Shown one piece after another: positions 1-7,445 of a stretch of 64,000 nucleotides of DNA. How positions within the stretch are numbered: position 1 is the first letter of the stretch; the number at the start of each line of letters is the position of its first letter. Both the position numbers and the translations under genes were made by a program. Under the pieces are notes generated by a model. It was not told where the DNA came from. It was given only the letters and a program-made list of their open reading frames with translations, and ran no database searches. Origin of the DNA: Hoeflea_A sp965249925 (GTDB taxonomy: Bacteria > Pseudomonadota > Alphaproteobacteria > Rhizobiales > Rhizobiaceae); the NCBI GenBank assembly GCA_965249925.1, contig OZ252260.1, forward strand, positions 6,076,001 to 6,140,000, given 5' to 3'.

Positions 1-311
1 CCGGCGGTGTTCAGCCGCAGCTGTCGCCGTTTGACCGGCTATCGACACGGTCGCCGGATCGGCCTTGAGGAGTATCACATCCGGTTTGTTGTTATCGAGA
101 TGACCGTCAATGATCGGTAGAACTTATTGGCAAGTCCACTCAAACTGCGAAGGCAATAGTTAACAATCTGTTTCACGCGTCGACGTTTGGTTTTTCCACC
201 TTTCAGTCTCGACACGATGGCGCGCCAATACACGTACGTGTGATACAAATACGGTGATCCAACGTTGGACGTGCGGCGTTTTACGTAAGTATTGTCACAG
301 AGGCCAACGAA
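1..311. other. Left edge, no intact gene; possible decayed 5' part of the next gene
   Basis: No open frame with a credible start and ribosome site was found here. One forward frame around 190-285 reads as protein-like text (TMARQYTYV, stop, YKYGDPTLDVRRFT, stop), roughly where the missing N-terminal part of the following nucleotidyltransferase-fold gene should lie. The minus strand is also open from about 329 to 75 without a start codon. Decay of an older gene is plausible but unproven. Confidence 0.3.
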
Positions 312-1022
312 TTGCGGCTTGATAAGTTAACGGTCCACATTGTTCGGCAGCTTTCGCAATATGGCGTTTTCGTCGGAAGTATTGCGTATGTTTGCTACGC
401 CAATTTACTCCGGATCCCGGAATTCGACCCGCAACAAGACCCAAACATTGACGGACAAACCGTTACGATAGCCGCACCGGACATACCGTCGCTACTGGAA
501 ATCATCAGAACCGTCGACGCGACCTTTACCGAGATCGATGAGGGGGATCATCGGCACAATTCGGATAGCCACGTTTATCGGAACAGCACGGGTCTTCGGG
601 TCGAATGGCTGATTCAGGATATCGGTAACGGCGGCGACCGTGGCACGATATCGCTACTGGATTTCCTTTTGCACGATTCGATCAAGGCTGTTTTCCCGGC
701 CGGTGACGGCGTTCCGGTGACTGTGCCGGCACCCGGGCGCTTCGTGGTGTACACGCTGATAAATGCGGCCCGCCATTCAGACGATGAGACGAGCACCGAG
801 ATCAGCCGGCGCGAACGCGACCAGGCGATCGCAATTGCCGAGACGATGATTGAAAGGCGTTTCGTTGAATTGACACACGCCTTTCGGGATGGCTGGAAAC
901 ATAGCCCGCAGTGGCGCGGGGCGATTGTTGGCAGCTTGACCAGACTGGATAACGAGGTACGCCAACGGCTTCAGACAGCCTTGGCGGCGGGCATACGGCT
1001 TTTGGAGGCTGACTCAAATTGA
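312..1022 (+). CDS. GSU2403/COG5397-type nucleotidyltransferase-fold protein, N-terminally short
   Basis: The 236 residues resemble the C-terminal two thirds of the NTP_transf_8 (COG5397, GSU2403-like) family. The matching features are a GSIAYVCYANLL helix (family GT-A-Y pattern), a D-P-N-I-D acidic stretch at about 40-45, a LLDFLLHD segment, and a VPAPGRFVVYTLI block followed by a basic C-terminal helical part. Members usually run to about 300-350 residues, so roughly 100 N-terminal residues are missing. The only start in frame is TTG at 312, because TGA at 255 closes the frame upstream, and no good Shine-Dalgarno is seen. Cellular role is unknown; the fold is shared with AbiEii-type toxins, but no antitoxin partner is adjacent. 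It may be a remnant rather than a working gene. Confidence 0.5.
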   Translation: MRLDKLTVHIVRQLSQYGVFVGSIAYVCYANLLRIPEFDPQQDPNIDGQTVTIAAPDIPSLLEIIRTVDATFTEIDEGDHRHNSDSHVYRNSTGLRVEWLIQDIGNGGDRGTISLLDFLLHDSIKAVFPAGDGVPVTVPAPGRFVVYTLINAARHSDDETSTEISRRERDQAIAIAETMIERRFVELTHAFRDGWKHSPQWRGAIVGSLTRLDNEVRQRLQTALAAGIRLLEADSN

Positions 1023-1046
1023 GTCAGCCGGTTTCACGCAATGTGT

Positions 1047-1241
1047 TCAGTGCCATTGTTCCTGGCTGGCAAGCTCGGCGCGAACAGCGTCGCGCTGATT
1101 GCGAACAGCGCTCACCACGCCGGTATTGGATTTCGCCTTCTTACTGCTCAGGAATTCATCCATTCGCCGTTCGAGATCAAGCAACTTGCCCTCCCGGCTT
1201 TCCGCGGTGGCTTCCAACTTCGGAAACATGAGCCAGAACAT
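1047..1241 (-). CDS. Small coiled-coil protein, YdcH/DUF465-like
   Basis: A 64-residue, charged, helical protein starting with ATG at 1241 behind a GGAAGGA ribosome site. After a short hydrophobic start (MFWLMFPKLE) it forms one helix, a break near SNTG, and a second helix. This helix-turn-helix hairpin, with LERR in helix 1 and RNQRDAVRAEL in helix 2, is the pattern of the DUF465/YdcH family, where the second helix usually reads like KKRKLRLKDEI. It sits 23 bases downstream of another gene of the same kind on the same strand, so the two are probably cotranscribed and arose by duplication. Function is not known for the family beyond small cytoplasmic coiled-coil proteins. Confidence 0.55.
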   Translation of the reverse strand: MFWLMFPKLEATAESREGKLLDLERRMDEFLSSKKAKSNTGVVSAVRNQRDAVRAELASQEQWH

Positions 1242-1264
1242 GATCCTTCCTTTCCTGGTGTTCT

Positions 1265-1462
1265 TTAAGCAGCGTCGGTTCTGAGGTCGTTTATTCCGGC
1301 ACCTCGGTGCTCGATCGCTTCGATATCCGTGCGAACGGCCGTTTTCATGCGCTCCAGCAGCTCGAGGCGTACCGGATCGGCTTTCGGACGGCCGCTTTCC
1401 TGTTGGATGCGAGCCTCAAGGATGCTGAGCCTGGTCCACAGTGCACTGACGTTCGACTGCAT
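1265..1462 (-). CDS. Small coiled-coil protein, YdcH/DUF465-like
   Basis: I place the start at ATG 1462 because a strong GAGGAGG site lies 5 bases upstream; the frame stays open to 1549 but without a better start. The 65 residues form a two-helix hairpin: LWTRLSILEARIQQE, a turn with RPKADPVR, then LELLERMKTAVRTDIEAIE. The turn and second helix match the DUF465/YdcH layout (x-P-D-x-x-R-I-x-x-L-K-K-x-K-L-x-L-K-D-E-I). The following gene at 1047-1241 has the same architecture. Likely cytoplasmic; no known reaction. Confidence 0.6.
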   Translation of the reverse strand: MQSNVSALWTRLSILEARIQQESGRPKADPVRLELLERMKTAVRTDIEAIEHRGAGINDLRTDAA

Positions 1463-1679
1463 GATGTCCTCCTCATGGTTCGCGCGATCGTCGAAAGACC
1501 GCTGTCGTTGGGCAATTGCGTTAGGCGTAGAGGCGGTTTTGTGTTCCAAGTCACCGCTATGCCGTAGGTAGGTACTGCGGTCGCCGGTTTAAATCGGATT
1601 GGTCTTGGCATTTGATTGGAAGTATCTATCGGTCGGAATAGCAACGCTCGCCAATACGGCCTGAGGCGCCCGTCCTCCA

Positions 1680-1735
1680 AATCGTTGATCAAACGAACTT
1701 GTGCATCAGATACACATGAGCGAAATTGCGCAATT
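1680..1735. promoter_or_regulatory. Cluster of palindromes upstream of the catabolic operon
   Basis: Three dyads lie within 50 bases ahead of the amidohydrolase start at 1762: TTGATCAA at 1685-1692, GTGcATCaGATaCAC at 1701-1715 (GTG-ATC-GAT-CAC symmetric about the central A), and ATTGCGCAAT at 1725-1734. Such clustering is typical of an operator region for a dimeric regulator. The cognate protein is not evident; the nearest regulator is the AraC gene at 14923. Confidence 0.3.
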
Positions 1736-1761
1736 GCGTGTGTGCATTGGGAGAAAGTGCC

Positions 1762-2697
1762 TTGGGTGCGATTGATATCGTCTGCAACCTGTTTACACCC
1801 CGGGAAGTGCGGGAAGGTCGCACCGGTCTCGACGATACGTTCAAGCAACAGGTCCGCATGCCGCCGGATATGCGGGGCGGCGTCGAGATCGAAACCTATC
1901 TGGAAAAAATGGACCGTGCCGGTATCGACCGCTCGTTGCTGATTGCCGTGCGCGCCGGCGATCTGGCGGTGCGCGGTTCCTTTGAAATCACCTATGAACG
2001 GGTCCACGAGGTCTGCAGCCGATGGCCCGATCGTTTCAGCGGTCTTGCCGGCGTCGATCCGTTTCGTGGCATGCAGGGCATCTACGAATTGGAAAAGTCG
2101 GTGCGGGAATATGGTTTCGTCGGAGCGCACCTCTATCCGCACTGGTTTGGGCTGGCGCCGAACGACCGGCGCTATTATCCCTACTATTCCAAATGCTGCG
2201 AACTCGACATTCCGATCATGATGCAGGTCGGGCACAATCTGGTCTATTCCCGGGAGCGGCGATTGCCGTCCGTTGGGCGCCCGATCACCCTGGACGACGT
2301 GGCCATCGATTTCCCCGAACTGAAGCTGATCGGCATCCATATCGGTATACCATGGACCGACGAGATGATCTCCATGGCCTGGAAGCACGAAAACGTCTTC
2401 ATCGGCGTCGATGCCTATGCGCCGAAACACTGGCCCAAACAACTGGTGCACTACCTGAACACCTACGGCCGCGAGAAAGTCCTTTTCGGCACCGACTGGC
2501 CGGTCATTGATCCGGAACGGGCCGTCCGCGAAATCGATGCGCTGGACCTGCGACCCGAAGCCAAAGAACTGCTGATGGCTCATAACGCCCATCGGGTGTT
2601 CCGGCTACCGTCCGCCAAGGCGCGGCACGCGACCAAACAGACCGACGATACGCTGTTGGAATACCAGCTGAAGGCAGGCATCAGGGTGTCGAGGTGA
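1762..2697 (+). CDS. Amidohydrolase-2 family protein lacking the N-terminal HxH
   Basis: I chose TTG at 1762 because GGGAGA lies 7 bases upstream and the resulting N-terminus (MGAIDIVCNLFT) lines up with the paralogue at 13489 (QAIDVVVNLWT). The 311 residues follow the amidohydrolase-2 (ACMSD/gamma-resorcylate decarboxylase-like) TIM-barrel order: a GAHLYPHWF strand (His123, His127), IGIHIGIPW (His193), and a late VLFGTDWP strand (Asp245). The strand-1 motif that normally supplies two metal-binding histidines (IDxHxH) is replaced by IVCNLFT, so the metal site differs from classical members. First gene of a four-gene operon with a CoA-ligase-like enzyme 4 bases downstream. Probably acts on a carboxylated or ring-cleavage intermediate; the substrate is unknown. 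Confidence 0.8.
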   Translation: MGAIDIVCNLFTPREVREGRTGLDDTFKQQVRMPPDMRGGVEIETYLEKMDRAGIDRSLLIAVRAGDLAVRGSFEITYERVHEVCSRWPDRFSGLAGVDPFRGMQGIYELEKSVREYGFVGAHLYPHWFGLAPNDRRYYPYYSKCCELDIPIMMQVGHNLVYSRERRLPSVGRPITLDDVAIDFPELKLIGIHIGIPWTDEMISMAWKHENVFIGVDAYAPKHWPKQLVHYLNTYGREKVLFGTDWPVIDPERAVREIDALDLRPEAKELLMAHNAHRVFRLPSAKARHATKQTDDTLLEYQLKAGIRVSR

Positions 2698-2701
2698 GAG
2701 C

Positions 2702-4225
2702 ATGACCTCAAATGCGCCCGCCACCTACAGACCGCTTGATATCGGAGCCGGGGTACGGGCTTCGGCGGCCCGCGATCCGGCAAAGGTTGCCATACGCGTC
2801 GAAGACCGTGCGCTGCGCTACGGTGAGCTGGCCGAACGGATGAACAGGGTCGGCAATGCCGCCCAGGCTCACGGCGTGGAAACCCGGTCGAACGTCGCCA
2901 TCATATCGGCGAACGTCATTGAGTATTTCGAGGTCGTCGCCGGTGTTTCGGGGTTCGGCGCCGCGGTCGCCACCATCAATCCGCGTCAGACGGCTGCCGA
3001 GCTCGCCGCCATTCTGGAGGATTGCGATGCGCGCCTTGTGCTGACCGATCCCGCCCATGAGGACCTGGTGCGCGAGGCGAGCCAGGTGCCGGTCATGGTG
3101 TTTGGTCCGTCCTATGAGGATTGGCTGGGAAGGGCTTCGGCGCGCAGCCCGGGACTGCCGCCTGACGAATGGGAAACCTTCGCCATTCCCTATACGTCCG
3201 GGACGACCGGCAGACCAAAGGGCGTCTGTCTGCCGCATCGCAGCCGTGTCCTGTCATTCCTGCTTTTTGCCTCCGTCTACGGATGTTTCGGCGAACAGGA
3301 CTCGTTTTTGGTCACCACGCCGCTGTTTCACGGCGGTGGTTTTGCCTTTCCAATGGCGTCGCTGTTTCTCGGCGGATCGGTGGAACTGATGCCGTCCTAT
3401 TCGCCCGACCGTCTGCTCAAACAGTTCGCACGCGGGGCGCACACCGGAACGTTTGTCGTGCCGACACAGCTGTTCGGCCTGTTCGAGCAGCCCGAGCAGG
3501 CGCTCAAGACACTCTCGGAACATCGGATGCGATCGGTGATCTGCAACGCCGCGCCGCTGCCCGAACCGACGAAGATGAAAGCGCTGCAGTGGCTTGGCGA
3601 GCATTGCCTGCACGAGACATACGGTTCAACGGAGGGCGGCGTCATCACCAATCTCTATCCGCACGAGATGCGGCTGAAGCGCAACTGTGCCGGTCGCCCC
3701 GTCGCCGGGCAGTTTGTCGAGCTTCTGGGCGACAACGGTGAGCCGGTCAACACCGGTGAAATCGGCGAGCTATTTTCCAACGGTCCGACGCTCTTCAACG
3801 GCTATTGGAATCGGCCGGAGGAAACTGTGGCAAGCATGCGCGACGGCTGGTTCTCGGCCGGTGATCTGGCCCGGCGCGACGAGGAGGGTTACATCCATAT
3901 CGTCGACCGAAAGAAGGACATGATCCTCTCTGGCGGCGTCAACATCTACCCGCGCGACATCGAAGACGTGCTGTGCGCGCTGCCGGGCATCGCCGAAGCC
4001 GCCGTGGTGGGCGTGCCGGATTCGCAATGGGGCGAAGCCGTGTGCGCCTTCGTCATCGCTGGTGCTTCGGCGCCTGACACCGATGCGATCGTCGCGCATT
4101 GCAAGGCCCATTTGGCCGCCCACAAGGTTCCCAAGAGCATCCACTACATTGACGCCATTCCGCGCAACGCCGCCGGCAAGGTGCTCAAAAAGGACCTGCG
4201 CACCACCTGGATTGAGAACCAATGA
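2702..4225 (+). CDS. Acyl-CoA synthetase-like AMP-dependent ligase
   Basis: A 507-residue member of the ANL (acyl/aryl-CoA synthetase) superfamily, normal in length. The P-loop-like A3 motif SGTTGRPKG is at about 166-174 with its lysine (Lys173). YGSTEGG follows, then the hinge region GWFSAGDLARRDEEGYIHIVDRKKDMIL, and the C-terminal catalytic lysine in RNAAGKV (Lys493). Expected chemistry is ATP-dependent adenylation of a carboxylate followed by thioesterification to CoA, in the cytoplasm. It begins 4 bases after the amidohydrolase stop and overlaps the next gene by ATGA. A second, divergent paralogue lies at 10756 and a third at 21298. Substrate cannot be told from sequence alone. Confidence 0.88.
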   Translation: MTSNAPATYRPLDIGAGVRASAARDPAKVAIRVEDRALRYGELAERMNRVGNAAQAHGVETRSNVAIISANVIEYFEVVAGVSGFGAAVATINPRQTAAELAAILEDCDARLVLTDPAHEDLVREASQVPVMVFGPSYEDWLGRASARSPGLPPDEWETFAIPYTSGTTGRPKGVCLPHRSRVLSFLLFASVYGCFGEQDSFLVTTPLFHGGGFAFPMASLFLGGSVELMPSYSPDRLLKQFARGAHTGTFVVPTQLFGLFEQPEQALKTLSEHRMRSVICNAAPLPEPTKMKALQWLGEHCLHETYGSTEGGVITNLYPHEMRLKRNCAGRPVAGQFVELLGDNGEPVNTGEIGELFSNGPTLFNGYWNRPEETVASMRDGWFSAGDLARRDEEGYIHIVDRKKDMILSGGVNIYPRDIEDVLCALPGIAEAAVVGVPDSQWGEAVCAFVIAGASAPDTDAIVAHCKAHLAAHKVPKSIHYIDAIPRNAAGKVLKKDLRTTWIENQ

Positions 4226-5874
4226 CCGATCCCCGCCAGGCCATCATCAGGCTGCCGTCGGGCCTGCATATTCGGCTGCAGCTGCTAGGCGCGGGACCGC
4301 CGGTGATGATGCTGCATGAATCGCCGCGATCCTCCAATGCGCTGCTGTCGCTGGCCAAACGCCTGTGCCAGCAATTCACCTGCATCATGATGGACACGCC
4401 CGGATTCGGCTATTCCGATCCGCTGGCGCTCGCCCGGCCTGAAATCGCAGATTACGCCCTAGTCGCCCTGGACGTGGCCGACGCCCTCGGTCTGGACCGT
4501 GTCCCGTTCTACGGCACCCATACCGGCGCCGCCATCGCTGCTGAAGCCGCCGTATTGGCGCCGGACCGGGTTTCCGCCGCCGTCCTCGATGGCTACGCCC
4601 TGTTTGATGCCGCCGAACGCGACGAATTGCTGGCCAGCTATCTGCCGCCGCTGCGGCCGACCATCGACGGGTCTCACGTCGCCTGGCTTTGGGCCCGGAT
4701 TCGCGATCAGTTCACAGCGTTTCCATGGAACAGGGTCGGCGACGGGTCGCGCTTGCCGTTCGGCCCTCCGCCGCTGGCATCGATGAATGCCGTTGCCGAT
4801 GACTTTCTTTTGGCGGGCGACCACTATCGCGCGGCCTATGCGGCGGCATTCCGCTATGATCATCTGGAACCGCTTCGCCACGTCACCGTTCCGGTGCGCC
4901 TGGCAACACGTGAAGACGATATGTTGTTCACGCATATGGAGCGGGCGCGCGGTGTCAGCGACCAGGTAACCCTGACACAGATGTCCGCCGATCGCGATGC
5001 CTGGGGACGGACGATCGCCGCGCTGCTAGGGGATCACGTCGAAGCCGAAGCGGTCGATGCGGACAGCCTGCTTCGAAGAAGCGAAAACCTCGCGGGCAAC
5101 CGACAGATCAGATTGACCGACTCTGGACCCGTTCTGCTGCGTGTGGAAGGTGAGGGAAAACCGGTTGTTCTGATACACGATGTCCCGGGTGACCATCGCG
5201 ATCTGGACCACGTGGCCATGCGGTTGGCACGCAGCCGGCAGGTGATCAGGTTCGATCTTCCGGGCCTTGGTGCCCTGCGCCGATCGCGCGATCACCATCC
5301 GACGGTGGATCGCATGGCAGACGCGGCCACTCAGGCATTGACCGGGTTGCTGCCCGATCAGACGCCGGTTGTCGCATTCGGTGCCTCTATACCCGTCGCC
5401 GCACGGATATCGGACACAAACCCGTTGATCGCGGTGGATCCGTGGACTGCGGTCTTCGACGCTGCGGCGAGCGAAGTGCCGGATCTGTCGCAGCACTGGG
5501 ACGGCACGCACCTGATGTCGGCGTTCTGGTGGGCCCGCGATCAGGCCGTCTACAAACCCTGGTATGTCCGCGACAACGCCAAAGGCCGCCCGATCGGCAA
5601 CGAACGGGACATCGAACGGATCCACAACCGGTTTTGCGCCATCGCGCTCGCCGGGTCCGCCGGCGCAGACATCGCTCGGTTGCAATACGGTCATGACCTC
5701 TTTGCTGATGTGAAACAGGCATCCGGTCGAACGCAGATGCTCATTGTCTCGAAAGATCCTGACGCCGAAGCCCAACGCGATTGGTCGCTGCGCCTGCTGC
5801 CTGGAAACCGCATCCATAGCGTCTCCAATGAGACCTGGCCGCTCGTCCGCAAAATCCTGGAGCTGTGCGGATGA
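4222..5874 (+). CDS. Tandem (two-domain) alpha/beta-hydrolase
   Basis: The 550-residue protein carries two alpha/beta-hydrolase folds in a row. Domain 1 (about 8-265) has an oxyanion-type turn MMLHESPRSS, DTPGFGYSD, and the nucleophile elbow YGTHTGAA, where the usual G-x-S-x-G serine is His100. Domain 2 (about 295-550) has VVLIHDVPGDHRDLD, FDLPGLG and an elbow FGASIPVA with Ser389. The first elbow therefore cannot be a serine nucleophile; catalysis may rest on domain 2, or domain 1 may work differently. The start overlaps the ligase stop (ATGA) and the stop overlaps the next start, so translation is coupled. Usual family length is 260-300 residues, so this is a fusion or internal duplication. 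Likely cleaves an ester, thioester or C-C bond of a pathway intermediate. Confidence 0.8.
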   Translation: MTDPRQAIIRLPSGLHIRLQLLGAGPPVMMLHESPRSSNALLSLAKRLCQQFTCIMMDTPGFGYSDPLALARPEIADYALVALDVADALGLDRVPFYGTHTGAAIAAEAAVLAPDRVSAAVLDGYALFDAAERDELLASYLPPLRPTIDGSHVAWLWARIRDQFTAFPWNRVGDGSRLPFGPPPLASMNAVADDFLLAGDHYRAAYAAAFRYDHLEPLRHVTVPVRLATREDDMLFTHMERARGVSDQVTLTQMSADRDAWGRTIAALLGDHVEAEAVDADSLLRRSENLAGNRQIRLTDSGPVLLRVEGEGKPVVLIHDVPGDHRDLDHVAMRLARSRQVIRFDLPGLGALRRSRDHHPTVDRMADAATQALTGLLPDQTPVVAFGASIPVAARISDTNPLIAVDPWTAVFDAAASEVPDLSQHWDGTHLMSAFWWARDQAVYKPWYVRDNAKGRPIGNERDIERIHNRFCAIALAGSAGADIARLQYGHDLFADVKQASGRTQMLIVSKDPDAEAQRDWSLRLLPGNRIHSVSNETWPLVRKILELCG

Positions 5875-7445
5875 AAACCGCTCTGGACTCGCTTTCCAGC
5901 TGTCTCGGTCCCGACCGGGTTCAGACCGGCAGCGAGGTGTGTCGGCTGCTATCCGAAGACATCGCCGGACCGGGAGAAGGCGTCCTCAGTGCCGTTATCA
6001 GACCGTCCTCGTCCGACGATCTGGCTGCCGCGGTGCGGGTAGCCTACGAACACGGTCTGGCGCTTTACCCGCGCGGCGGCGGGATGTCCTACACCGGCGG
6101 CTACGTGCCCGGTCCCATTGGCGGAATCGGCGTCGATCTCACCGATATGGACCGTGTCCACGACATCGATGCCGACGCGCGCACCGTCACGGTGGAGTGC
6201 GGATGCACGTGGGCCAAGCTGCACGATGCTCTGTTGTCAAAGGGCTGGCGTACATCGTTTTTCGGGCCATTGTCCGGCATAGCGGCAAGCATCGGTGGGG
6301 CGCTGAGCCAGAACGCCAGTTTTTTTGGATCGGCCTCTGGCGGCTATGCCGCCGAAGGCGTCATCGGCCTGGAAATCGTCGACGGAACGGGACGCTCCCA
6401 TCGGATCGGCAGTTGGGGCGCCGGACGGCACAGTGGATTGCGCTACTTCGGACCGGATTTCGTCGGTTCGTTTGTTGGCGATTGTGGCGCGTTCGGGATC
6501 AAGACCCGGGCTGTGCTTCGCATAAAGCCACAACCGCCCGCGGCCCATTTCATGGCCTTTGCGTTCGATCGTCCCGAAGACCTGACGGCTGCCATGGCGG
6601 AGCTGTCGGAGCTACCGCATCTTTCAGAGACGTGGGCGCTTGACGCACGCGCGCACCAGAACTTCAGCAAAGCGGGGTTCAGTACCCTGGAATCCGTGAC
6701 GATTGCCTCCGAGATCGCCGGCGGTTCAGGCTCTCTGGTCGGTGCCATCAAGAACCTCGCATCGGCGGCTAAACTGCGCAGCGTGACCCTCAAGGATCTG
6801 GCCTGGTCGTTGAATATCGTCGTGGAACCGCCCCTGGAGGAGTTGATCCCCGCAACTGCCGCCGCGGTGGAACAGACCGTTGCCCGGCACAACGGCACGG
6901 CCATACCCGATACCATTCCACGGGTCACCCGGGCCAAGCCGTTTCGCACGATCAAGGCCCTGGTCGGACCGGATGGCGAACGCTGGCTGCCGTGTCACGG
7001 CATCGCACCGGCGCATCTGGCATGGTCGGCACTGAACCAAGTTCAACAGACGCTCGACCGCCGCAAAAACGACATGGGAGAAGCCGGAATGTACGCGACG
7101 GTCCTCCTGGCGTCGGTCGCTTCCGACATCATCGTCGAGCCGCAGCTGTTCTGGTCGGATGCGTTGAGCGGCTTTCAGCGTGCCCGTGCCACGGCCGGAC
7201 AGGTCTCGGCGCATGCCGACGCACCGGACAATCCGAAGGGCAGGGCGCTTGCAAACGACATTCGCGAAGAGCTCACCGCCGGACTGGCGGACGCCGGATG
7301 CACCCATCTGCAAATCGGGCGCCACTACCGCTACTTCCCTGACCTCGAGCCGGGTATGGCCGATCTCGTCTTGTCGATCAAACGCAGCTTCGACCCGGCC
7401 GGCATTCTCAATCCTGGTGTATTGGGCTTGCCTTCGTCAGGTTGA
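5871..7445 (+). CDS. FAD-linked oxidase/dehydrogenase (GlcD/FAD_binding_4 type)
   Basis: A 524-residue flavoprotein of the PCMH (vanillyl-alcohol oxidase/GlcD) group. The N-terminal FAD-binding half shows VIRPSSSDDLAAAVRVA, the pyrophosphate-binding YPRGGGMSYTGG at about 65-77, and GPLSGIAASIGGALSQNA. The C-terminal half ends with the family's R-H-Y-R-Y-F-P ... IKRSFDPAGILNPG signature. ATG at 5871 overlaps the preceding stop (ATGA), so I prefer it to GTG at 5865. Last gene of the operon. It should oxidise a hydroxyacid, alcohol or phenol intermediate. Its 3' end overlaps the convergent TRAP permease gene by 38 bases, so the two stop regions are interleaved. Confidence 0.85.
   Translation: MKTALDSLSSCLGPDRVQTGSEVCRLLSEDIAGPGEGVLSAVIRPSSSDDLAAAVRVAYEHGLALYPRGGGMSYTGGYVPGPIGGIGVDLTDMDRVHDIDADARTVTVECGCTWAKLHDALLSKGWRTSFFGPLSGIAASIGGALSQNASFFGSASGGYAAEGVIGLEIVDGTGRSHRIGSWGAGRHSGLRYFGPDFVGSFVGDCGAFGIKTRAVLRIKPQPPAAHFMAFAFDRPEDLTAAMAELSELPHLSETWALDARAHQNFSKAGFSTLESVTIASEIAGGSGSLVGAIKNLASAAKLRSVTLKDLAWSLNIVVEPPLEELIPATAAAVEQTVARHNGTAIPDTIPRVTRAKPFRTIKALVGPDGERWLPCHGIAPAHLAWSALNQVQQTLDRRKNDMGEAGMYATVLLASVASDIIVEPQLFWSDALSGFQRARATAGQVSAHADAPDNPKGRALANDIREELTAGLADAGCTHLQIGRHYRYFPDLEPGMADLVLSIKRSFDPAGILNPGVLGLPSSG

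Noticed and set aside
1345..2592. 415-residue minus-strand frame
   Set aside because: Antisense of the amidohydrolase with its alternating-base codon bias; no ribosome site and no family pattern.
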